Source: Deltaproteobacteria bacterium
Lineage (GTDB): Bacteria; Desulfobacterota_C; Deferrisomatia; Deferrisomatales; JACRMM01
DNA length: 6,018 bases
Direction: 5' to 3'
Assembly: GCA_016218905.1 (NCBI GenBank)
Contig: JACRCS010000699.1
Coordinates: 1 to 6,018 of the forward strand
Within the stretch, counting starts at the first letter, position 1. Every line of letters starts with the position of its first letter. The notes beneath the pieces were generated by a model, which saw only the letters and a list, made by a program, of their open reading frames with translations, searched no databases and was not told the origin of the DNA. This document shows positions 1 to 5,922 of this stretch, piece by piece. Made by a program: the position numbers and the translations under genes.

Positions 1-43
1 CCCGAAGGGGCGGCCGTCGCGGTCGCGGGAGGCGTTCTCGGTA
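1..43. other. Non-coding edge downstream of the protease gene
   Basis: This short GC-rich stretch follows the TAG stop of the minus-strand metalloprotease gene. It contains small self-complementary bits (CCC-GAA-GGG at the very edge) but no convincing stem followed by a T run on the minus strand, so no terminator is called. It is too short to judge whether another gene follows. Confidence 0.5.
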
Positions 44-1462
44 CTACTCGATCTCGAACCGCATCAGCTCGACGGGTAGGGTCGCGAACCAGCCGGTGTC
101 GCGCATGAGCTCGAGGGTCGCGTCGAGCGTGCCGTTGAGGTCGGAATTGATGGCCGGCTCCATGAGGAGGTTCGGAGTCGCCGACGTGTCCCAGTGCGAC
201 ACCGAGGAGCCGCTCTGGAACGGGCTCGGTGCGTACAACAGCATCTGCCCCGCGATGTTCATTCCGGCCTTCCGGACGGAGGTCGTGCTGAGGTTTCCGG
301 TCGCCGGAAGGTTGGCCTTGATCAGTGTGCCGTCGGAGAGTGTGACGCGGACCGAGGGGATCGTGATCGTCAGGTCGGTGCCGCCGAGTCCCGGCGGCGG
401 CGGGACACCGGCGGCGTTGTCGACGACGATCATCCCAACGGCGCCGGCAGCCTGGCACGCCGCGGCCTTGACGGTGAAGGCGCAAACGCCACGATCGACG
501 ACGCAGAGGTTGCCCGGGGTGAATCCGACGAGGGCTTCACAGGCGTCGTTGACCGGCGCAGTCCCGTCGACGGCGAGCTGCATCGGAGCGGTTACGCCCG
601 GGGTCGACAGCGCGGGACCGAACGACGCGGTGCCGACGTAATAGTTGCCGTTGGCTCCGACGCTGCCGGTGACGACGAGCTGCGAAGAATCGACCATGTT
701 CGCCGTTCCGTACGCGTCGGAGCTCGCCCCGGTCCAGCTCAGCCCGACGCCGGTGATCGCCGAGGCGACACGCTGCGGGTCCGTTTCCGTCGGATCGGAC
801 CAGAGGAGGCCCGTCGACGCGTCGCGGAGGAAGTGGTCGTAGGCGGACGGGAACGAGCTGAAGTACGCACCGGTGGTCCCGCTCGTGAATGTCTGGAACC
901 CGAGGCCGTGACCCATCTCGTGCAGCAGGACGGCGAGGAAGTCGACGTTGGTACCTTCGTTGTGGTCGAAGCCGTAGTAGAAGAAAGAGCCGGTCAGGCA
1001 GCCCGCGTTCCCCAGGTTGACGTTGAACCTGGCCCGCAGGTCGTTGCCGGCCGGGTCGAGGTCGGTCTGGGCCAGCCTGTTCGCAAGGGCGATGTGATAC
1101 CAGGTGGCCGGGAACGGAGCGAGGGTGAAGTCCCTGTCGACCGCGAGGGCGCCCGCCGAACCGAGGACCGCCGAGGTCGCGGTGCACGTCAGCGCCTCCC
1201 AGGTCGCCTGTACGTTGATGGGGACGCTTGAATCCAGCGCGGCGCCCCAGATGGCTGCGGCCTGGTTGAACACGTTGAGACGCTGGGCGCCGATCGTGGT
1301 ACCGGGGTTGCCCCCGACCGGCGCGACGATGGTCGGGTCGTTGAAACCGACTCCGGCGGCATCGCCGTTGATGATGTTGATGACGACGGCCCCCTGGGCC
1401 GGGACCGCGGCGAGGCCCAGGGTGAGGGCCACGAGGACGAAGCAGGACGTCGTGCGAGTCAT
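44..1462 (-). CDS. Secreted zinc metalloprotease with inserted PA domain
   Basis: A 472-residue exported protein predicted to hydrolyse peptide bonds outside the cytoplasm. Residues 1-24 form a Sec signal peptide: Arg near the start, a hydrophobic core (FVLVALTLGLAAV), then A22-Q23-G24 as a likely cleavage site. The catalytic helix is VLLHEMGHGLGF, with H181 and H185 as zinc ligands and E182 as the catalytic base (HExxH). A PA (protease-associated) domain lies at about residues 268-400, recognised by NDACEAL, NLCVVDRGVCAFTVKAAACQAAGAVGMIVVDN and the later TITIPSVRV segment. After it comes SHWDTSATPNLLMEP, which resembles the third-His and Met-turn region of leishmanolysin-like metzincins; H423 and M434 are my candidates for those roles. 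Six cysteines (93, 155, 308, 320, 327, 336) fit an oxidised, extracytoplasmic protein. The protein ends with LPVELMRFEIE. The ATG at 1462 is supported by the signal peptide and by GAGGAG upstream. The protease function is well supported; the substrate is unknown. Confidence 0.87.
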   Translation of the reverse strand: MTRTTSCFVLVALTLGLAAVPAQGAVVINIINGDAAGVGFNDPTIVAPVGGNPGTTIGAQRLNVFNQAAAIWGAALDSSVPINVQATWEALTCTATSAVLGSAGALAVDRDFTLAPFPATWYHIALANRLAQTDLDPAGNDLRARFNVNLGNAGCLTGSFFYYGFDHNEGTNVDFLAVLLHEMGHGLGFQTFTSGTTGAYFSSFPSAYDHFLRDASTGLLWSDPTETDPQRVASAITGVGLSWTGASSDAYGTANMVDSSQLVVTGSVGANGNYYVGTASFGPALSTPGVTAPMQLAVDGTAPVNDACEALVGFTPGNLCVVDRGVCAFTVKAAACQAAGAVGMIVVDNAAGVPPPPGLGGTDLTITIPSVRVTLSDGTLIKANLPATGNLSTTSVRKAGMNIAGQMLLYAPSPFQSGSSVSHWDTSATPNLLMEPAINSDLNGTLDATLELMRDTGWFATLPVELMRFEIE

Positions 1463-1485
1463 GGCCTACTTCTCCTCTGCCTTCA
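1463..1485 (-). promoter_or_regulatory. Protease ribosome binding site inside the upstream gene's stop region
   Basis: Read on the minus strand, the last codons of the small exported protein (GCA GAG GAG AAG TAG) carry the Shine-Dalgarno-like GAGGAGAAG. Three bases (GCC) separate the stop TAG from the ATG of the protease. The site lies entirely within the upstream coding end, so ribosomes finishing the first gene are well placed to start the second. This supports one transcription unit and likely translational coupling, and it fixes the protease start at 1462. Confidence 0.75.
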
Positions 1486-1933
1486 CGGTCGCCGGGGCCA
1501 CCGGGTCGCCCTCGAAGCCCAGGAACCTCTTCGCCGGGCCCGCTTCGTCGAAGCAGCCGGTCTCGAGCTTGCCGTCCGCGTTACGGCGCGCGGCGGTCCA
1601 GCTCCCGAAGTTGCCGTTCACCTGATACGCCGTCGAGCCGTTTGCCATCCGGATCGGCTTTTCGGCGCTCGCGCCGCGATCGAGCAGCCGGTCGACCTCG
1701 CTGGCAAGAGCCTTGATCTCCTGCGCCGTGGCGGGGCGGACCTGGCCGGTCTTGACGTCGCGGACGACCACCGCGACCGGCGCGACGCGCGCCGGCGCCA
1801 GCGCCGAGACCTGCGGTCCGGCGGGGGCCGCCGCCTGGCTCCCCTTGGTGTCCGCCGCGGCCGCAGTCAGCGCCAGGCCGAGTACGGACGCGGCCACGGC
1901 GACGCCGCGGATCTGCTTCCAGCAATTCAACAT
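1466..1933 (-). CDS. Small exported protein, possibly post-PEP-CTERM-1-like
   Basis: A 155-residue protein of unknown function. Residues 1-27 look like a Sec signal peptide: K7 and R9, the hydrophobic run VAVAASVLGLALTAAAA, and cleavage near A27. An Ala/Pro-rich linker follows (about 28-52). The conserved-looking part starts with VAVVVRDVKTGQVRPATAQEIKAL (about 53-76), continues through a predicted helix (ALASEVDRLLDRG), and ends with NGSTAYQVNG, then RRNADGKLETGCFDE (residues 117-130) holding C127. The pattern of a 'TG.(hydrophobic)..pT..E...L' strand-helix, followed by a 'DG.L...C' segment, recalls small exported proteins labelled post-PEP-CTERM-1 domain. That is from memory and tentative. 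The start at 1933 is chosen because AGGAGG lies 8 nt upstream and the signal peptide begins there. The frame stays open to 2302, but that extension removes the N-terminal signal and runs through the divergent promoter region. It is the first gene of a two-gene unit with the protease, and may be a partner, inhibitor or chaperone of it, though nothing in the sequence shows which. Confidence 0.8.
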   Translation of the reverse strand: MLNCWKQIRGVAVAASVLGLALTAAAADTKGSQAAAPAGPQVSALAPARVAPVAVVVRDVKTGQVRPATAQEIKALASEVDRLLDRGASAEKPIRMANGSTAYQVNGNFGSWTAARRNADGKLETGCFDEAGPAKRFLGFEGDPVAPATVKAEEK

Positions 1934-1941
1934 GCTCGATT

Positions 1942-1968
1942 CCTCCTGGCGAGACGAGAGTGCTCGCC
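1942..1968 (-). promoter_or_regulatory. Consensus Shine-Dalgarno with abutting 5' UTR hairpin
   Basis: On the minus strand, AGGAGG (complement of 1942-1947) sits 8 nt before the ATG of the small exported gene. Directly upstream is a perfect 6-bp stem: GGCGAG at 1948-1953 pairs with CTCGCC at 1963-1968 around a 9-nt loop. The stem does not include the Shine-Dalgarno sequence but touches its first base. It could protect the 5' end of the mRNA, tune ribosome access, or be a DNA-level operator. The stem and ribosome site are seen directly; the role is inference. Confidence 0.55.
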
Positions 1969-2046
1969 GTATTCGTGTCTGTCGGGGGACCAACCTCGGA
2001 TCGCCATCGCAAAAAAACGGGCTCATCTTAACGCCGACTTCGGAAA

Positions 2047-2144
2047 CCCACGCGGCTGTCTCTCGCGCCCGCCCCAGGCCGAAAGCCGACCCCGCTGCGC
2101 CGCGGCAGGTCCGGAGCGCCTTGCTGGCCGGCGGGCCGCGTGGG
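2047..2144. repeat. 10-bp perfect inverted repeat spanning the divergent promoter region
   Basis: CCCACGCGGC at 2047-2056 is the exact reverse complement of GCCGCGTGGG at 2135-2144; the flanking bases do not extend the match. The arms are separated by 78 bp. Each arm lies near one of the weak promoter candidates for the two divergent units. Two facing half-sites at this distance could serve a looping regulator, but in such GC-rich DNA a chance match is not excluded. Confidence 0.4.
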
Positions 2145-2203
2145 ACGATCTGCCCCAACGGCCAAGACGGCTCGCGGCGGGCTTCGATGGCCGAGGCAAT
2201 GAG

Positions 2204-5200
2204 ATGGAAGCAGTGTCCGGAAAAGGGGATACGGACCCTACGGCGTCCCGTCAACTCGCGGATCTGCTGCGAATCTGCCGGAACTTGTCCGGTGAGCTGC
2301 ACGGCCCCGATCTGCAGGCTGCCATCGAGCGGGCCGCTCTCGAGCTGACCGGGGCGGTCCGGGCCCGAGTCGTCCTCGACGGAGAGCCACCCTCACCGCC
2401 CGGCGGCTCGCTCCGGACCGCCGCGGGCGTCTCGCGCTCCGTACCGATCCACCACGGGAGCGAGTCGGTCGGGACCCTCGAGCTCGAGGGATTGCCCGGG
2501 TCCCTTTCCGCCGAGACGCTCTTCACGCTCGAGCTTCTTTCCTGCCAAGCGGGCATCGCGCTGGCCTCCGCCCGCGCTCTCGCCGAGCATGCCGCCGAGA
2601 GGACAGCACGACTGAGTGCCGAGGATCTGCTCCGAACCGCGCTCGTCGAAGCCCAGGCGGAGGTCGATCTCTTCGACGGGGCTCCCGTCGGCCTCCACTC
2701 GCTCGACGGGGAAGGCCGCTTCCTCCGGATCAACGCGACCGAGCTCGCCTGGCTCGGCTACACGAGGGAAGAGGTCGTCGGGCGCCTTCGAATGCCCGAC
2801 ATCGCCACGCCGGCCAGCCGAGCCACATTCGAGGGAGCCTTTTCTCGCTTCAAGGCCGAGGGGGTCATTCGCGACTACGAGCTCGAGCTGGTCCGGAAGG
2901 ACGGGTCGCTCCTGCACGTTCTCGTGACCGCGACGGCGGTCTACCGGCCCGACGGGGAGTTCGCCTACACCCGGTCGATCCTCATCGACCAGACCCAACG
3001 GCGGCAGAGCGAGGCGGCGCTGAGGGAGCGCGACCGGTTTATCCGGCGGGTCACCGACGCGACGCCGGACCTCGTCTACGTCTTCGACCTCGCGCTGGGC
3101 CGGAACGTCTACATGAACCGGCAGACCCGGCAGGTCCTGGGCTATTCGCCGGACGAGGTCGACTCGATGGGACCGGAGCTCTTCGCGACGCTCCTCCACC
3201 CGGACGACCTCGCGCTCCTGGAGGAGCGTCTTCGCAAGCTCGAGACGGCCCGCGACGACGAGGTGGTGGAGATCGAGTATCGGATGAAGGACGCCCGGGG
3301 CGACTGGCGCTGGCTATTGAGCCGCGATGTCGTCTTCGCGCGCGGCGCCGACGGCCGGACGACGCAGGTCATGGGTGTGGCGAGGGACATCACCGCCCGC
3401 AAGACGGCGCAGGCCATTCTCGCGAAGTCGGAGAGCTTCTACCGCACGCTCGTCGAGACCATTCCCGGCGGCGTGTTGAATTTCGACGAAGACGGCAGGA
3501 TCACGTGGACCTCTCCGACGGCCCTCGCCCTCGTCCGCGCCTCCCCCGACGCCTTGTCCGCAGGACTCCGGCTCCCGGACTTCGTCGCCCCCGAGTTCCG
3601 CTCGCTCGCGGCCGAGCGCCGCCGCCGGCTCCTCGTCGAGGGAAAGGCCGCCGAACCCGCCGAGATCCGGTTCGTTCGGAGGGACGGGAGCTCGTTCTGG
3701 GGCCTCGTCTCATCAGCCCCCTTTCTCGAGAAGGACGGCCGCGTCTCGGGCGGCGTCACCGTCGTCCTCGACGCGTCCGAGAAGCACCGCGCGGAGGAGG
3801 AGCTCGGGCACCGCGAAAAGTTCATCGAGAAGGTCCTCCGGGCGACACCCGACGCGATGTACGTCTTCGGCCTCGACGATCGGCGAATCGTATTCGCGAA
3901 CCGCGGCCTGGCCTCCCTCGCGGGCTATTCGAGCGAGGAAGCGGAAGCCCTCGAGGAGAATCTGCTCCCGACTCTTCTTCACCCGGAGGACCTCGCGCTC
4001 TACGAGGAGCGGGTCGCGCGGTACGAGGAGGCGTCCGACGAGGACGTCCTCGAGACGTACTTCCGTGTGAAGCACAAGGACGGGTCGTGGCGCTGTCTGT
4101 ACGGCCGGGGCGTCGTATTCGAGAGGTCGCCGAACGGGCGCCCGGCGCAGGTCCTCGCCGTCGTGAAGGACGTCACCGCCCAGAAACAGGTGGAGGACGC
4201 GCTTCGCGAATCCGAGAGTTTCCACCGGGCGCTGACCGACACGGTCCCCGTCGGTATCGTCGTGACGGACGAGAAGAGCAGGATCACGTGGACCTCTCCC
4301 GCCTTTCGGACGCTCATCGGTGTGTCGTCCGAGAACGCGGTCGCGGGTAGCCCGGTCTCCGACTGGGTCTTCCCCGGGTTCGAGGAGCTGGTCCTCGAGA
4401 ATCGCCGCACTCCGCGGCCCCCCGACCCCCAGGTCCAGCCGAGAGAGATCCGCCTGCGCAGGCGGGACGGTTCAGACCTCTGGGCCGATCTCGTCTCGGC
4501 CCCGCTCTTCCGTTCCGACGGCGTGTTCTCCGGGGCGATCGTCGCCGTGCAGGACGCCACCGCTCGCCGCCACGCCAGCAAGACCCTGAAGAAAGCTGCT
4601 GAGAGGCTCCAGCATCTCTCGTGCCGCGTCGTCGAGGTGCAGGAGGAGGAGCGGCGCCACCTGGCACGCGAGCTCCACGACGAGATCGGGCAGGCGCTCG
4701 CCGCGATCTTCTTCCGCATGCAGGCGCTCCTTCGGTCTCCCGACCCCTTCCCGCGCCAGCTCGTGGAGGACTCCGCCGAGATCGCCGATCGGACGATGCG
4801 CACCGTCCGCGACCTCTCGCTCGACCTTCATCCGTCTCTCCTCGACGAGGCCGGGCTGGCCGACACGCTTCGCTGGTACATCGACCGCCAGGTCCGCGGT
4901 CCCGGCCTCGAGGTGGAGCTGGCCGTCTGCCCCGCGACGGTCGCGCTTCCCGGGGAGCTTCGGAGCGCCTGCTTCCGGATCGCGCAGTCGGCGCTGACGA
5001 ACGTCGTCCGCCACGCGAGGGCCAGGTCCGTGCGCGTGGAGATCGGCGCGAGGGATGGCGTCCTGGAGCTCGTCGTCCACGACGACGGCATGGGATTCAA
5101 CCTGGCCACCACGCTCCCCCGTGCGACCTCCGGCACGAGCCTCGGTATCCTCGGGATGCAAGAGCGGGCCGAGCTCCTCGGCGGCTCGATCACCTTCGAA

Positions 5201-5278
5201 TCGGCGCCGGGCCGGGGGACGACCGTGAGGGCCCGACTGCCGCTGCCGCTACCTGACCTGGAGGAAGCCGCGTCGTGA
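2204..5278 (+). CDS. Multi-PAS sensor histidine kinase (GAF-PAS5-HisKA_3-HATPase)
   Basis: A 1024-residue sensor kinase that should autophosphorylate on histidine and pass the phosphate to the response regulator encoded next. I see no signal peptide or membrane segment, so it is probably cytosolic. Residues 20-130 look like a short or degenerate GAF domain (LLRICRNLSGELHGPDLQ, later LLSCQAGIALASARAL). Five PAS/PAC units follow, starting near residues 147, 279, 412, 540 and 673. Typical marks are GYTREEVVG and RKDGS in the first, GYSPDEV and LLHPDDLALLEERL in the second, and GYSSEEAEAL and LLHPEDLALYEERV in the fourth. A short helical linker leads to the HisKA_3 box EEERRHLARELHDEIGQAL, with phospho-acceptor H825, D826 and Q830. 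HATPase_c shows N933 (N box, NVVRHA), D960-x-G-x-G (HDDGMGF), the GILGMQERAELLGG lid region (about 981-994) and GRGTTV. PAS2-3 and PAS4-5 are tandem duplicates. The ATG at 2204 has a modest GAGG 7 nt upstream. The ligand sensed is unknown; no heme- or FMN-binding signature is evident. Confidence 0.92.
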   Translation: MEAVSGKGDTDPTASRQLADLLRICRNLSGELHGPDLQAAIERAALELTGAVRARVVLDGEPPSPPGGSLRTAAGVSRSVPIHHGSESVGTLELEGLPGSLSAETLFTLELLSCQAGIALASARALAEHAAERTARLSAEDLLRTALVEAQAEVDLFDGAPVGLHSLDGEGRFLRINATELAWLGYTREEVVGRLRMPDIATPASRATFEGAFSRFKAEGVIRDYELELVRKDGSLLHVLVTATAVYRPDGEFAYTRSILIDQTQRRQSEAALRERDRFIRRVTDATPDLVYVFDLALGRNVYMNRQTRQVLGYSPDEVDSMGPELFATLLHPDDLALLEERLRKLETARDDEVVEIEYRMKDARGDWRWLLSRDVVFARGADGRTTQVMGVARDITARKTAQAILAKSESFYRTLVETIPGGVLNFDEDGRITWTSPTALALVRASPDALSAGLRLPDFVAPEFRSLAAERRRRLLVEGKAAEPAEIRFVRRDGSSFWGLVSSAPFLEKDGRVSGGVTVVLDASEKHRAEEELGHREKFIEKVLRATPDAMYVFGLDDRRIVFANRGLASLAGYSSEEAEALEENLLPTLLHPEDLALYEERVARYEEASDEDVLETYFRVKHKDGSWRCLYGRGVVFERSPNGRPAQVLAVVKDVTAQKQVEDALRESESFHRALTDTVPVGIVVTDEKSRITWTSPAFRTLIGVSSENAVAGSPVSDWVFPGFEELVLENRRTPRPPDPQVQPREIRLRRRDGSDLWADLVSAPLFRSDGVFSGAIVAVQDATARRHASKTLKKAAERLQHLSCRVVEVQEEERRHLARELHDEIGQALAAIFFRMQALLRSPDPFPRQLVEDSAEIADRTMRTVRDLSLDLHPSLLDEAGLADTLRWYIDRQVRGPGLEVELAVCPATVALPGELRSACFRIAQSALTNVVRHARARSVRVEIGARDGVLELVVHDDGMGFNLATTLPRATSGTSLGILGMQERAELLGGSITFESAPGRGTTVRARLPLPLPDLEEAAS
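3038..4580 (+). repeat. 783-nt internal tandem duplication of a PAS-PAS module
   Basis: Unit 1 begins at F279 (nt 3038, FIRRV) and unit 2 at F540 (nt 3821, FIEKV). The offset of 783 nt, or 261 codons, is the same at every landmark I checked: the HPDDLAL/HPEDLAL His codons at 3197 and 3980, the shared GGGCTATTC at 3139 and 3922, SFYR/SFHR at 3437 and 4220, and the RITWTSP segment, where 22 nt are identical at 3495-3516 and 4278-4299. The proteins align without gaps through RFVRRDGSS/RLRRRDGSD. The end of unit 2, near ATARRH, is approximate. Confidence 0.85.
5260..5278 (+). promoter_or_regulatory. Response regulator start overlapping kinase stop (GTGA)
   Basis: The regulator's GTG start (5275-5277) overlaps the kinase's TGA stop (5276-5278), giving a 4-nt GTGA overlap. 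GGAGG at 5260-5264, inside the last kinase codons, lies 10 nt before the GTG. This arrangement predicts translational coupling and roughly matched synthesis of kinase and regulator. It also decides the unusual GTG start, since the receiver domain's first strand (VRVLLADDH) begins immediately after it. Confidence 0.8.
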
Positions 5279-5922
5279 AGCCGGTACGGGTGCTCCTCGC
5301 CGATGACCATGGGCTCCTGCGCGCCGGCCTCCGGCTTCTCCTCCAGTCGATGGACGGGTTCGAGGTCGTCGGCGAGGCCGCGGACGGCCGGGAAGCGATC
5401 GGCCTCACCCAGAAGCTCCACCCCGACGTCGTGATGAGGGACATCATGATGCCGGAGCTGAACGGGCTGGACGCGACCGCGCGGATCGTGACCTCGTCGC
5501 CGGGAACCAACGTCGTCATCGTCTCGATGAGCGCGAGCGAGGAGTCCGTCCTGGCCGCTCTCAGGGCCGGGGCCGTCGGGTACCTGCTCAAGAACGTCCC
5601 GCCTGTCGAGCTCGAGCTCGCGCTTCGCGCCGCGTCGCGCGGGCAGAGCTACCTCTGCTCGGGGGTCTCGAAATACCTCGTCGACCGGGCTGTGTCGCGC
5701 TCCCGACTCGCGGAGAACTCCTGGGAGCTCCTGACGCCCCGGCAGCGCGAGGTCCTCCAGCTCGTCGCCGAGGGTCGCACGTCGAAGGAGATCGCGCGGC
5801 GGCTCGACATCACCGTGCGGACGGCCGAGACCCACAGGACCCAGCTGATGGAGGCCCTCGACATCCACGACGTCGCCGGGCTCGTCCGCTACGCGGTGCG
5901 CAAAGGCCTCATTTCGCCCTGA
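5275..5922 (+). CDS. NarL/FixJ-family response regulator (REC-LuxR HTH)
   Basis: A 215-residue DNA-binding response regulator, the expected phosphate acceptor of the adjacent kinase. The receiver domain covers about residues 3-120: acidic pair D10-D11 (LLADDHGLLRAGL), phospho-acceptor D56 (VVMRDIMMPELNGLDAT), S84 in place of the switch Thr/Ser (VVIVSMSA), and K106 (GYLLKN). All key receiver residues are present, so it should be phosphorylatable. The C-terminal domain (about 150-213) is a LuxR/GerE-type helix-turn-helix: LTPRQREVLQLVAEGRTSKEIARRLDITVRTAETHRTQLMEAL, followed by a last helix ending in GLISP. The length is normal for the family, and such regulators usually bind DNA as dimers. It overlaps the kinase by 4 nt. 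Targets are unknown; its own operon and the divergent exported-protein unit are the natural candidates. The residue before D56 is Arg, where Met or Leu is more common. Confidence 0.93.
   Translation: MKPVRVLLADDHGLLRAGLRLLLQSMDGFEVVGEAADGREAIGLTQKLHPDVVMRDIMMPELNGLDATARIVTSSPGTNVVIVSMSASEESVLAALRAGAVGYLLKNVPPVELELALRAASRGQSYLCSGVSKYLVDRAVSRSRLAENSWELLTPRQREVLQLVAEGRTSKEIARRLDITVRTAETHRTQLMEALDIHDVAGLVRYAVRKGLISP

Larger units (their letters stand above)
1934..2203. promoter_or_regulatory. Divergent intergenic region between exported-protein unit and kinase-regulator unit
   Basis: This 270-bp gap separates two divergent start codons, so both transcription units probably start here. I see no strong sigma-70-type promoter. 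Weak candidates are TAAGAT on the minus strand (2030-2025), without a good -35 box, and TTGCTG (2121-2126) with GACGAT (2144-2149) at 17-bp spacing on the plus strand. A run of seven A on the plus strand (2011-2017) is the most AT-rich feature. Two inverted repeats, listed separately, fall here. No coding sequence is supported in it. Confidence 0.45.

Noticed and set aside
194..1231. Long plus-strand open frame (345 codons) opposite the protease gene
   Set aside because: Its translation is Arg/Gly/Glu/Val-rich low-complexity sequence without domains. It is the mirror of a real gene in GC-rich DNA, where antisense frames stay open by chance.
2121..2149. Sigma-70-type promoter for the kinase (TTGCTG, 17 bp, GACGAT)
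   Set aside because: Spacing is right, but each box matches the consensus at only about three of six positions; kept only as a weak mention in the intergenic entry.
1934..2302. Upstream extension of the small exported gene to an ATG at 2302
   Set aside because: The extension would bury the signal peptide, overlap the kinase gene start and ignore the consensus AGGAGG before the ATG at 1933.
1713..2348. Plus-strand open frame across the small gene and the intergenic region
   Set aside because: No domain, no ribosome site, and it overlaps both a supported gene on the other strand and the start of the kinase in another frame.
3505..4350. 281-codon plus-strand frame inside the kinase
   Set aside because: Arg/Pro/Gly-rich frameshifted reading of the kinase; the kinase frame carries all PAS and kinase motifs without interruption.
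4472..5868. Long minus-strand frames opposite the kinase end and the regulator
   Set aside because: Shadow frames of strongly supported genes; their translations show no recognisable domain.
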